Positions 1 to 10,492 of a stretch of 44,997 nucleotides of DNA are shown here, one piece after another (the stretch's first letter is position 1; the number at the start of each line of letters is the position of its first letter). The notes beneath the pieces were generated by a model. It saw only the letters and a program-made list of their open reading frames with translations, was not told the DNA's origin and made no database searches. This DNA is from Haplosporangium gracile (lineage: Eukaryota > Mortierellomycota > Mortierellomycetes > Mortierellales > Mortierellaceae): contig JAAAUF010000252.1 in the NCBI GenBank assembly GCA_015499985.1, positions 1 to 44,997 of the forward strand, read 5' to 3'. The position numbers were made by a program, and so were the translations under genes.

Positions 1-1162
1 GTCTTGTGCTTGGATCTGGGTCAGGCGTTTGTCGTCGGAGCATGTGCTCTGCTGCCGGACGCGCTGAGTTTAGACAAGAATGGCAGGATGGCGTTCTCGG
101 ATCAAGACAAGAAAGGCAAGATGAAGGCCGACTAATATGCCATCGTCTACCGTGCTATCCGCTGCCCCCTCGACCGTTGTCGCACCCTCGATGTCTGCCT
201 CGTCCTCCACCGTGCTGTCCGCTGCCCCTTCGGCCGACCCCGTATCCTGGACTGTCCCCTCGACCTCCTCCTTAACCCCTCCAAAGCCTCTATATTACAA
301 CCTCGCTGTGAAACAAAAGGCTGTTTACCAGCCAACCTTTAAACACAGACGATGGTTGGAAGACTCTAAGGCACAGATCCCTCAAGGCTTTGACACATCA
401 ATATCGGAAATTGAATCGATGTTGCCGGCGTTGTACGGCGCTGATGCAAGTGTGTTCGAATATCTCGAGCATTTGGAGAGTATCGAGGAACATCTGGACA
501 ACTATTACAATGGCAATCGAATGAGGTACAAAGACATGGTTAAGATGCAACGTGAGCGCGGATGAGGAGTTTAAGACGATTGCCAATCGTCTTCTCGGAA
601 TCCTTGGGGGGTACCATCGGGGCCAAGCGCGATACGGAAAATTTGGTGGTCACTGGAGTAGGATTCGGCCAATTCGATTCCAAGGACCGTTTATCTTCTC
701 TTCGCGGATCCTTTTTATGTTCCTTTGTTCAACTGGCATGTTTCCCTTTATTTCTCCATTTCAATTGTAATGCTTGAGTACTTTTTGCGCACGCTGACAT
801 CGATCAAATTGTTAACCTGCAGCGTTCATTTTACTTTTCATTAGGCCCGCTCACTAGGGTACGTTGTTGTCGGTGTAAACGAATATAACACCTCGAAAAA
901 GCGCCCGACATATCACCAGTTTGTCTGCCAAATTGACACACGGAGACTCTTCTACCCACACTGTCGGCAATATGTACATCGCGACGTTTTGGCCGCACAT
1001 GACATGTGTAACATTGTCAAAGACTATCTCATGTACCAACGGCGTCCCTTGTATCTGCAACCAGTCGACAAGGACGGCAAATATCTCTGGATGGAGAGCG
1101 ACGGTGACAGTGCTTGTTCAGAGCCGATCAGGACCAGAACCACCGCATCGCAGGGTCCCTAG
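1..1162 (+). pseudogene. Decayed Fanzor/TnpB-type RNA-guided nuclease, C-terminal part
   Basis: Pieces of one protein lie in order in different frames, so the gene is broken. Frame 1 (1–135) opens with LDLGQAFVVG, which fits the RuvC-I strand with its Asp, and stops at TAA 133–135. Frame 2 (about 270–565) gives NLAVKQKAVYQPTFKHRRW. A one-base shift near 560 leads to DEEFKTIANRLLGILGG, and another in a run of six G (606–611) leads to GTIGAKRD and FDSKDRLSSLRGSFL. An apparent intron (736–845) is followed by GYVVVGVNEYNTSKK and HRDVLAAHDMCNI, matching the TnpB/Fanzor region before the zinc ribbon and the RuvC-III Asp; it ends at TAG 1160–1162. Of the four expected zinc-ribbon cysteines only the last is present; the others read R, Y and Y. 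The N-terminal half lies outside the window. Family assignment rests on motif order. It is related to transposon-carried OMEGA-type nucleases but is surely inactive. Confidence 0.72.
736..845 (+). other. Probable GC–AG intron in the Fanzor-like relic
   Basis: The 110-bp stretch between codons for QL (ending 735) and ARSLGY (starting 846) starts GCATGT and ends CATTAG, with a possible branch sequence (CTGAC) near 792. Removing it keeps the frame and rebuilds the expected helix before GYVVVGVNEY. The donor is GC rather than GT, either a genuine GC–AG intron or a GTATGT donor that mutated after the gene died. Confidence 0.5.
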
Positions 1163-1450
1163 ATCAGGCAAGCCACAGATTCTATGGAGGTGGACGATGG
1201 CAAGTCTATCGCAGACTCCAAGAGGAGTAAGCAAGCCACGGATTTTAATAGACCTACTACTCTATGGCATTTTTTTTTCGCGTGGAGCACACACTAGATA
1301 GCTCAGAGCGCGGGTACAGTGAGTACACGCAATGCGTCTTCTGTGACGTACTTGTGGGCCCATTGTCCTGAATTCTGCTCCGAGCAACAATTACACAACA
1401 TCCATTGCAACCCTCTCCACTCTCTCCTCCGCCTTTCACAGCATCCAACA
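1163..1450. promoter_or_regulatory. Spacer and probable promoter of NDUFS6
   Basis: This is 288 bp between the nuclease relic and the NDUFS6 start codon. It holds a T-run at 1268–1275, a CRE-like TGACGT at 344–349 of the second kilobase (1344–1349), and a pyrimidine-rich leader (about 1409–1440) directly before the ATG. No separate gene is seen. The CRE-like match is only six bases and may be chance. Confidence 0.35.
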
Positions 1451-2573
1451 ATGAACGCTCTCAAGTGCATCAAGACCCCCGCGGTCTCTGCCGTCCGCTC
1501 CCTTATCTCCTCCCGCTCCATCTCCTCATCCGCCATCATCGCTAACAACATCCGTGACGACCTCAAGCAGTCCGCCAACAGAGCCACCACCTGGAGCGAG
1601 AACCAAATCGAGAAGAAGAACGCCTTCAAGGGCCCTCGCTTCGAGAACACCGACATCCAGGCCCAGGTAAGGCAGAAAGAGAGCCAGCCCATCATCAGTC
1701 AACCAATAATAGGAGGTTCCTGCTCGGGAAGAAACGAAGGATCGACACACGGAGACCGGAGATCAGCATCGGATCCGACCTGCCTCCCACCGGACTGAAA
1801 TCTCCGAAGAATACGGAATCAAGGGCAAGCCGGAAACCAAGAAAGGGTACCCTGTATATCGCCAGGACAACAACAGACGTTATACAGTTGGATCAATAGC
1901 AGGGCAGTTCTTGCGTACGGGACATATACGTATGGAGTATTCAGTAGACACCTCCGGTCGACAGGTTCTGTCTTATAACAACAGCACACGACCACTCGTT
2001 TTTCACCCGCTCGCTAAACCAAGGCGGAATGGTATCTTTTTCGTTGCAAAATTGACATGTAACTAACATCTATCTCTTACCTTCCTTTATTGGTTGACCA
2101 TACTTCATGGACCATGTCCGACATGACTACCTTATAAAAATAGCCCCAGCCCAAGGCCGCTGTTGAGTTGATTGCTGAGGAGCCCATCCGCATGGTTGAG
2201 GGTCGTCGCGCAAGATGCGATGGTGGCGGAGGATCCTTGGGACACCCCGCTGTCTGGATCAACTTGGTATGGCTTTGGTTACTTTCTGATTGCTGTCTGT
2301 CGTACTAGTGGAGTGAGGTTATGAAACGATTGAGCTGACCTTGGGTGGTGCTTGCTTTGTACTCTCGCATTCTAGGATCGTCCCGGTAACCACGCATGCG
2401 GCTACTGTAAGTCGTCGCAGGATTATCAATGAGTCTATTGCAGCGTTTGATTACAAGGATTCTTTAATGGAAGGAGCTATTCTCTGGAGACTAACGACAT
2501 TTTTTCGCTATTATGAATTGCAAACTTAGGTGGTATCCGTTTCGAGCAGAAGCCCCACCATCACCACCACTAA
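1451..2573 (+). CDS. NADH:ubiquinone oxidoreductase (complex I) 13-kDa zinc subunit, NDUFS6 family
   Basis: Accessory zinc-binding subunit at the junction of the peripheral arm of mitochondrial complex I. Four exons fit: 1451–1666, 2144–2266, 2376–2406 and 2530–2573, giving 137 residues. The N-terminus ([12 protein letters not shown], then Arg/Ser-rich) looks like a mitochondrial presequence. The fungal signature [12 protein letters not shown] comes before the first intron. The zinc site is complete: Cys97 in CDGGGG, His106 in GHPAVWINL, then Cys121 and Cys124 in CGYC. The C-terminus is EQKPHHHHH; several family members end in histidines. The third intron splits the codon of Cys124. Intron 1 is 477 bp and contains a long open frame reported as a finding. 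The start is the first ATG after a pyrimidine-rich leader. The family call is secure. Confidence 0.9.
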
Positions 2574-3736
2574 ATTCTTGCGACCACTACCAGACGACAA
2601 CCTGACATGATGGAGGCGATATGGAGCAAAAGAATACCCGGATATCCAGCACAAACAACGATAGCTTTGACAACCTGCTCTTTGCTTTCAGTTGCCTCAT
2701 TAATCGGGATCAACACATTCATTAACACACACGCGCCACTCCTACTACCATGAAATATACAGCACCCACCCACCCACTAGAGTACACACATTAAAATCAC
2801 AATCGGTCAAACCAAGGCCATCAGCGCGTACTGATTAGACGACTGATCAAACGAGCGACGTGATGGGGTCTAAGCAATTGATACGCGGTCATCATGGACC
2901 ATAGGAGTGGTAATTGTGTGCCAGTCTGTTCTATGTCAGTGTGTCACTGTGTCAATGTGTCAGTGTGTCAGAGTGTCAGAGTGTCAGCGTGTAAATGGGA
3001 ACGAAGTTATATTAGTTTGACAGAGCAGCAGGAAAACTAGAATAGATTGCTTTCATGTGGCAGTAATGCCCTGTTTGCTGCACCTTGGCTCCATTTTCTC
3101 TGTTGTCACGTTTTTGCCGTGTCCCCCTTCTCTGCACACACACACACCTATTCTATTCTTTGGTCATCGTCTTTTTTTCACACCACTTCGTTCCCCCCTC
3201 TCGTCTTCTTTTTTTCTACTCTTCTCTTTTCTGCTCCTCGCATCCATCCTTCCCTTTCATCTTTTTTTCCGTGTTCTTGTCTCATCACTTGTCCATATCC
3301 CCATCGCCTCCTCGTCGTCTGCATAGAGAGACAGCACATTAATCCCTTTGTTCCTCTTTAACCCAGAAACACAACACACTCCCGCACTCACACTCACACC
3401 CCGCCCCGCCCCTTCCCGACCCCTCCTTGCATGGCCACTAGGGACCGCCCATTTGTCCCACCAACTCACCACTAAGAAACGATCTCACGTCCACTTGCCT
3501 AGTGGTGCCCTCAACAGACCCCTTATCTAGGTACTTTCAGACACCCTCCCATTAGCCACCAGGGCCAGCATCAGGAATCAAAAGAGATCACTTTACAACT
3601 TCAACAGCATGGCCTTGGCGAAGGAGAGCGTTACGTGTTCAAAAAACTGACCCCTCCACCATTGCTTATATGTATCAAACCTCATAGCAAAAGGACAGGA
3701 AACGACAGCAAAACAGACGGATACTCAAAATACGCC
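2574..3736. other. Intergenic region: tandem repeat and pyrimidine-rich leader of the golgin gene
   Basis: This 1.16-kb stretch holds no gene I can support. It contains an 8-bp tandem repeat (2934–2989). From about 3120 to 3430 the plus strand is strongly C/T-rich, typical of a fungal core promoter or 5' leader, and it precedes the golgin ATG at 3737. Short open frames here are low-complexity and have no family likeness. Confidence 0.5.
2934..2989 (+). repeat. 8-bp tandem repeat, about seven copies
   Basis: Seven consecutive copies of TGTCANNG (for example TGTCAGTG, TGTCACTG, TGTCAATG, TGTCAGAG) sit about 750 bp upstream of the golgin start. The fixed part is TGTCA and G; positions 6–7 vary. 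It is a short minisatellite with no evident function. Confidence 0.85.
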
Positions 3737-6700
3737 ATGTTCTCCTCGTTCAAGGAAAAGCTCAACACGGGCTTGACCTCGATCCAAGAAAAAGGCATTG
3801 AAGCTGCCAAGGCCGCCCAGGCTGCAGCAGCCCAAGCCGCCCATTCAGCAGGCAACAGCCCGTCTCACCGTTCTTCAGGCGACAGCCAGCATCAACACGA
3901 TCTCCTACAGGATCCTCTTTCCACCAACTTGACAGGCGGTGGACGCCCAGGATCCCCTGTAACATCCTCTCCAGCACCGCGAATCAGCTCCTCGAGCTCA
4001 TTGTTCCGTCGATCTCTTCAAACCGGACGCCAATCCGCCGACCTGATCAGCTTTGCAACTTCTCCACCGGCAGCAGTCGCCAACCCTGCAGGAAACAAGA
4101 AGCTCATGGCCATGGTCAAACAGCTGACTCAGGACCCACTTCAGGAGAAGCCCGATCCAGCTCAGTTGGAGGCTGTCAAGGCGGCTGAACCTGGCGGAAT
4201 TGAAATGACTGAGACTGTCATAGAGAAGCTTGAGCGGCTACAGCGTTATGAGGCACGCTTCCCAGGTATCATTTCGTTCTTTCATACACTATTCATCCCT
4301 TTGATATTAGAATGTATTTTTTGAACCATGTAATCTAAAAATTGTGTTGATATTGATAATTAGACCTGGCAACGGCGTTCAAAAAACTGGTGCAGGAAAA
4401 GGTTGCAATCGAAGCAGTTCTGAAGGCGTCGACCCCTCTGGAAGGTCTCTCGGATGTCGAGGCGCTTGATTCACATCTCCGCAACATGGCTTATAAGAGT
4501 GAAATTTCCATGCAGGAGATCAAGCGATTGAACGAGGAGCTGCGAGGTACTCTATTAGCAGTTGCTTTTGTGCGTGCAGAGAGGTTTTATTATCCATTGT
4601 GCAGTATGTCCCAATAACACGCCTCTCAATTATTGCTCCTAGACGCTAACAAGATGAAGGAGGTGCATCAGTTAGAGTCAGCCTCGCAATCAGACATGAT
4701 TGAGAACCTTCAGGACCAGCTTGTGGCCAAATCAGAGGTAACCCGACGAAATTTCAAAACAGTAAAACCATGTAGGATTCTAATTATTTATAGTACAGCT
4801 GCCACGGACGACTAACAGAACTGAAAACTTTTACTTTTTCCCATTCAATTAGGAGGTTGAGCGATTGAAGAGCAGCGCACAGCCCGAGGCAGATGCGCCA
4901 ACAAATGAGACTATCGAGAAACAGCAGGAGCGCATTGCAGAGCTCGAAGGCAAGATTGAAGCCTTGGAAAAGGAATTCGCCTCTACTACAACTACGACTT
5001 CCACAGCATCATCGACGGACCCTCTCTCTGACCCGCTTTCAGCAACCGTCTCAATCCCAGAGACAACCACAACTTCGGCTGCAGTCTCAGGAGCCAGCTC
5101 GCCTACTCTGAAAGACAAAAAGACAACAACCAAGGAGCAAAAGAAGAAGGACCAGGCTCTCCGGGATCTGATGGTTCGACTTGACGGCGTCATGAAGGAG
5201 AAGAAGCAGGCCCAGCAGGAGCAGGAACAAGCCGAGGTCAAGCTCTTGCAGCTGCAATTGGATCTGGACAAGGAGGTCAAGGTCAAGAAAGAGATGGTCG
5301 AGAAGCTGGATGAGTTACAGAAGAAGGTTGCAGAGATGGAAGAGAAGGAGCATGTCTTGTCCAACACCAACAAAAAGACTAAGCATCAGCAGTCAACGGC
5401 GCAGGATACAACCAAGCCGACAAACGATAGCCTGATTGACTTTACTGATGCTGCTGACTCGACCATACCTGCAGCACCATCCAAGGAGGACGAGGAGGCG
5501 AAGGTTCGACATGAACAGGTGCTTGCAACCGCTACCCAAGAAGTCAAGGAGGCTAAGGAGTCTCTTTTGAAGGCACAGGCAGATTTTGAGGCTTCTGTTA
5601 AGCGTGAAACCGAGGCTGTCCGGGCCAAGGAGGACGCCCTGAACAAGGAGGCTGAAGCTCTCAAGAAGGAGGCAGATGCCCTCCAGGCCAAGCAGGAGGC
5701 AGAGAGGTTGTGGACAGAGGCCCAGGCTGCTAGCAAGACGATCAGGGATGCTTCTGTCGTGACGGAGAAAGAGCTCACAATTGCCCGCGCCCAGGTCAAG
5801 GAGCTGCAAAAGCTCGACGCTGTCCTGACCGAGACCAAGAAACAGCTTGCCGAAGCTCAGAAGGAAATGGAGGTTGCCCAGAAGGAACGCAAGCAGGCTC
5901 AGAAAGCTTTGGAGGATGAGGCCTACAAGGCTCTCGAGGCGCAGAAGGAAGCACAAACTTTGGAGTCGACATTGCGCCAGGAGTCTGAGAGGGCTTTGGA
6001 ACAATTCCGGATCGACAGCCAAAAGGCCCTGGAGACCCGCGAGGAAGAGTTCACCAAGCTTCGTCAGGAAAAGGCAGCTCTCGAACAAAAAGTCGAGGAA
6101 AACACTCAGCATGCGAATGCCACGGAAGAATCAAGTCAAAAGATACAGGAGCAACTGGACGCCCTTCGCAAGGAGATCCGGAGCAAAGAGGAGTCTGTGG
6201 CGACCCTGACCAAGGAGCGGAAAGACTTGGAGAAGCAATTGAGCGAGAAACCGGACTTGTCTGCAGAGTTGTTTACCGCCGCTGCCAAGGTCGAGGAGAA
6301 GGAGAAGGAAGTCCGGCAGTTCCAGGACACCATCAAAGCTTTGACTACCGAGAAGGAAACCTTGGCCCAGTCTGTGTCCGATGCTCAGGAGAAGATTCAA
6401 GCCTTTACCGCCGAGAAGGAAGCCTTGTCCCAATCGTCAGCTGCGGCACAAGAAAAGATCCAGGCATTGACGGACGAGAACGAGAAGGCTTTGCAAGGAT
6501 GGAAGGCCAAGGTGGAAGAGAAGGAGCAACAGCTTCAGGCCAAGATTACTGAGACTGACGAGCAACAGCAGGAGGTCGATGCCCTGAATCAGGAGAAGGA
6601 AGAAATCTTGGCAAAGATGGCGGTTATTCAGGAAAAGGAGAGGAACGGCACCAATAAGGTCCAGGCTCTCGAGGAGGATCTTGCTAAGGCTAAACAGCAG

Positions 6701-9700
6701 GTGGAAGAGCAGTCATCCAAGGCGTCTGCCGCCGAGGCTGCTCTCGTGTCACCCACCGACAACCACAACAGCAAGAATAAGGAGACCATCGCCGGCGCTG
6801 GCGCCGATTCTGCCGTCGAGGAGGAGCTGAAAGCCAAGATCACCACGCTTGAGGCCGAAATTGTCAGTCTCAACAACGTTCCCTCCAAGAATGCCCAGAA
6901 GAAGTTGCGCCAAGAACTCAACCACACCAAGGCTGCCAAGCAGGAAGCCGAGGCGTTGGCCGCTACCTTGAAGGCCGACCTGGAGAAGGCTCGAGCTGCT
7001 GCTGGAGCCATTTCTAGAGACGAGAACAAGAGTAACGGCAAAGCTGAAGCTGCTGCTGCCGAGTCAGAGTCTCTGATCAAGGCTTTGAAGGATCAGATCT
7101 CGGAGCAGGAGAAGGTCATTGAGGATAAGGATAAGGCCCTGACTGAACGACAGGTCAAACTAAACGAGGAGCTGAGGAGACAGGAGACCTTGCGGGCCCG
7201 TATCCAGGAGCTGGAGAAGACCGCCGAAACCGTCAAGGCTCTGGAACAGGATAAGGAGAAGCTGTCTCAGTCGTTCAAGGATCTGGAAGTCCAACTCACT
7301 CATGCTACCGAGGATCATTCGACATCAGCAGAGGCTTTGCGGAAGAGTCTTGACGAGCTCAAAATCAAGGAGTCGGACCTGTCGAAGGAGCTCCAGGTTG
7401 TTAAGGAAAACGAGCAAAAACTGACCCAGGCATTGGTTGAGGCCAAGAAGCAGGCCACTGACGCCACTTCCTCAGGAGATCAACGGCACGAGGAGGCTGC
7501 TGAGCAGGTCAAGACCCTGGCCCAGGAACGCGAGGCTCTCGTCAAGAAGCAGCAGGAGCTTGAGGCTGCCCAGTCGATCGCTGAGAAAAAGCACACTACT
7601 TTGGAGAAGAATCTCGAGTCGCTGCGCGAGGAAAAGGGTGCTCTGGAGGCTAAGGTCCAGGAACATGCTGCTGTGAAAATGGATCTCGAGATTCTGCGCC
7701 AAGAGAAGACCGATCTAGAGACCAAGATCAAGGAGCAGTCCGAGTTCCACTCCAAGGAACAAGAACTTGTTCAGGAAGACGCTAAGAAGGTGGCGGCAGA
7801 GCTGGAAACTGTCCGCAAGACCGAGCGGGAAGCCATTGCAAAGATTCAAGAGTTAACTCGGGAGCGTGACTCCGTCCAGGAGAAGGTTGCTGCTCTCGAG
7901 AAACGATTGGAAGATTCCAAGAATTCCAAGAAAGGTCACCAGGATGTTTTGGTTGCTCAGGTTGATACGTTAACCAAGGAGAAGGAATCGTTGGCCAAGG
8001 ATTTGAACGCTGCTCGTGCAGATTTCGAAGCAATTGGCCAGGAGAAGGAAGTTGCCTTGAAGGAGTTCCAGGCCAAGCATGAGGCTGCTGTTGTGGAGAG
8101 GGATACCGCTCTGGCGAAGGTGGCAGAGGTTGATCAGGCGGTCAAGGGTGCTCAGGACAAAGTGCTCAAGGCACAGGAGGCTGAAGAGAAAGTCGCCCAG
8201 CTTACCAAGCACCTGGACGAGGCCAAAGCGGAACTGATCAAGGTCCAGTCGCAATTGCAAGAGTTACAATCGTCGACCGCTACCGAGATTTCTGGATTGC
8301 AGGATCAGATCAAGTCATTGACAGATGAGAAGGCTACCTTGGAACAGCAACAGACGGAGATCGAGGCGCAACTCAAGGATGCCAGGGCCCAGAAGGATGA
8401 GGTGACTAAATTACTCAAGGTGTTGGAGGAGGACAATGGCCAAATGTCGATCGCTAAGACAGAGACACAGCAGTTGGTGACAGAGCTCCAGGGTAAGGTC
8501 AGCACTTTGACGATGAAGGATCGGGATACCAAAGAAGCCCTGGCCCTTGCCAAATCGACCATCCACCAGCGTGACGAGGATCTGGAGCTCACTCGGAAGG
8601 CCAAGGTCGAAGACGACGAGAAGCTGCAAAAGTCAATGACTCTTCTCAAGACGACGCGGAAGCAGATTTTGCGGTTGGAAAAGGAGAAGCAGGAGGCAGT
8701 AGATGAGCTGGAGTCTTGCAAGGTGGCGATGGCGAAGGCGACACAGGAGGCCAAGACGTTGGCGAACAAGATGGCGGCGCAGCAGGCAACAGTGACCAGT
8801 GATTTGTCTCGACTGCAAGCAGTACAGGCCAAGATGGTCCAAGACAAGGAGAAGTTGATTCAGGAGAAGGACCAATACTTTGACCAGCTCCAGATGAAGC
8901 AGGCCGAGTTTGAGTCGTCTCAGACCTCGCTCGAGAATGTCGAGCACGAGATGCGCGAGTACCGTCACCAGCTAGAGGAGGCGCGCGACCGGGTGACAAT
9001 GCTGGAGGAAGAGACCTCTCATGCCAAGCGGCTGGCAGAGTCCAAAGTCGCAGAGTGTGAAGGTATCCGACGCAAGGCAGTTGAGCTCGAGACCAAGCTT
9101 GAGCAGATCCAGGCGACCATGAAGACACGCAGCGAGACTCAGAGGAATGTGCTTGAGAATTTGCAGCAGGAGGTTGAGGAGACGAGAGAGACCTTGGGTG
9201 CAGAGATTGACCGGTTGAAGGATATTGTCGCGGCCAAGGAGGCGGAGCTGGATAAGCTCAAGGTTGCAGAAACTCAGCGAGCGGAGGAAGTCAAGATCTT
9301 GAAAACGGTTGAACAGGAGCAAAAGACCAAGGTCGAGTCTACAGAAGTCCATCTCCACGAGATGAAGACCCGTCAACGCGACCTTGAGCTTGAACTTGTA
9401 AGTCATCTTGTTATTATATACGCGCATGCTTGAAGGTTCATTTGAGCAAAGGTCTAACTTTTTTTTTGTTGTGATGGATGGGAACAATAGCAACACTTCA
9501 AGGATCTTGAGGCGATTTTAGCGCAGGAGAAGAGCTCGCACGAGAAGTATGTAGAAGAGTCCAAGATGCGGGAAGGCCATCTCCGCACCATGAACAAGGT
9601 AATTAACAACTTAATGCGGTACTCGCCTGGTTGTTGTGATCGCCTATACACATCTGCTATCAATTATTTTTTCTCTAACCTTCATAACTGATCTTTTGCA

Positions 9701-10246
9701 CCTTCACATCGTAAAATAGACACTTAAGGAGGAGGTGAGAAAGTTACAGAAGCAAATCCCCGGATCTCCATCTCCACAGGCAACCCCCTTCACACCCGGA
9801 GGCTCCTTTCCCCAGACGCCCGGACACCCCGGCTCAGCTACCCCATCACCTCACACCCCAGCCATCGGGGGAGCCACACCAGCTGCAGGAGCAAGAGGCG
9901 GCAGGGCTGGGGCCATGTCCCCTCAATCGACACCTCCGAGCACGCCCAACTTTGGCCGTATGCTGCAACAGCCTGAGGACGATGTCAATGTCGAATATCT
10001 CAAGAACGTCCTCCTGAACTTTATGGAGCACAAGGAGCGTCGTGTAAGACTTTCTTTTTTTTTATTGCTGTCGTTATCATTGAAGTATTGCTTGTTCATC
10101 ACGCAACCCATACTTAGTTCGCTCCCACTAACGTGCACCGTTTTTTGACTTGACTATGGCAATTTTAGCAACAATTAGTGCCTGTAGTGGCGCAGGTGTT
10201 GAAGCTGACACCGGACGAGACGAAGCGGTTGTCGCGTGGAGCATGA
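3737..10246 (+). CDS. GRIP-domain golgin (trans-Golgi coiled-coil tether)
   Basis: Long Golgi tether expected to bind Arl1-GTP at the trans-Golgi and capture endosome-derived vesicles (golgin-245/golgin-97/GCC185; yeast Imh1). Seven exons fit without breaking frame: 3737–4265, 4364–4546, 4643–4737, 4853–9397, 9491–9598, 9720–10043 and 10169–10246, giving 1953 residues. The N-terminus MFSSFKEKLNTG resembles the amphipathic start of some golgins and is followed by a Ser/Pro-rich region (about 35–125). Residues about 180–1840 are almost continuous heptad coiled coil rich in K, E, Q and A. A Pro/Gly/Thr-rich linker (about 1838–1900) precedes the GRIP domain (about 1908–1950), whose VEYLKNVLLNFM contains the Tyr (about 1913) needed for Arl1 binding in the family. 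The single 4.5-kb exon carries most of the coil. Which animal golgin it matches cannot be told from coiled coil. Confidence 0.9.
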
Positions 10247-10492
10247 TAGCCGCTTAGAGCGTGGAAAAAGGTCGTGTTATTATTCTTTGAGCATTAGAGC
10301 ATCGTCGGCAACAAACACACATTGTCAGAACTTGTAATAGTAATTTCGATTCACACAATCAACGCACGTTTGTATACGAAAATGACAAAAGCAGAAGGAG
10401 CAAATGATAAGGAGGAAACGGAAGGTATCTAATAGTGGGCGTAAAAACAGTTGCTGCCCATTACTTTTTTATATAGAACATTTTGCTCAATT
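10247..10492. other. Convergent 3' ends of golgin and Bsd2-like genes
   Basis: Only 246 bp separate the golgin stop (TGA 10244–10246) from the stop of the minus-strand Bsd2-like gene (10493–10495). The interval is A/T-rich and must hold both 3' UTRs and polyadenylation signals, so the transcripts may overlap. No gene is seen. Confidence 0.5.

Noticed and set aside
4849..9128. Several long minus-strand open frames opposite the golgin
   Set aside because: They are antisense shadows of the Lys/Glu/Gln-rich coiled-coil exon, rich in Leu, Ser and Phe, with no family likeness.
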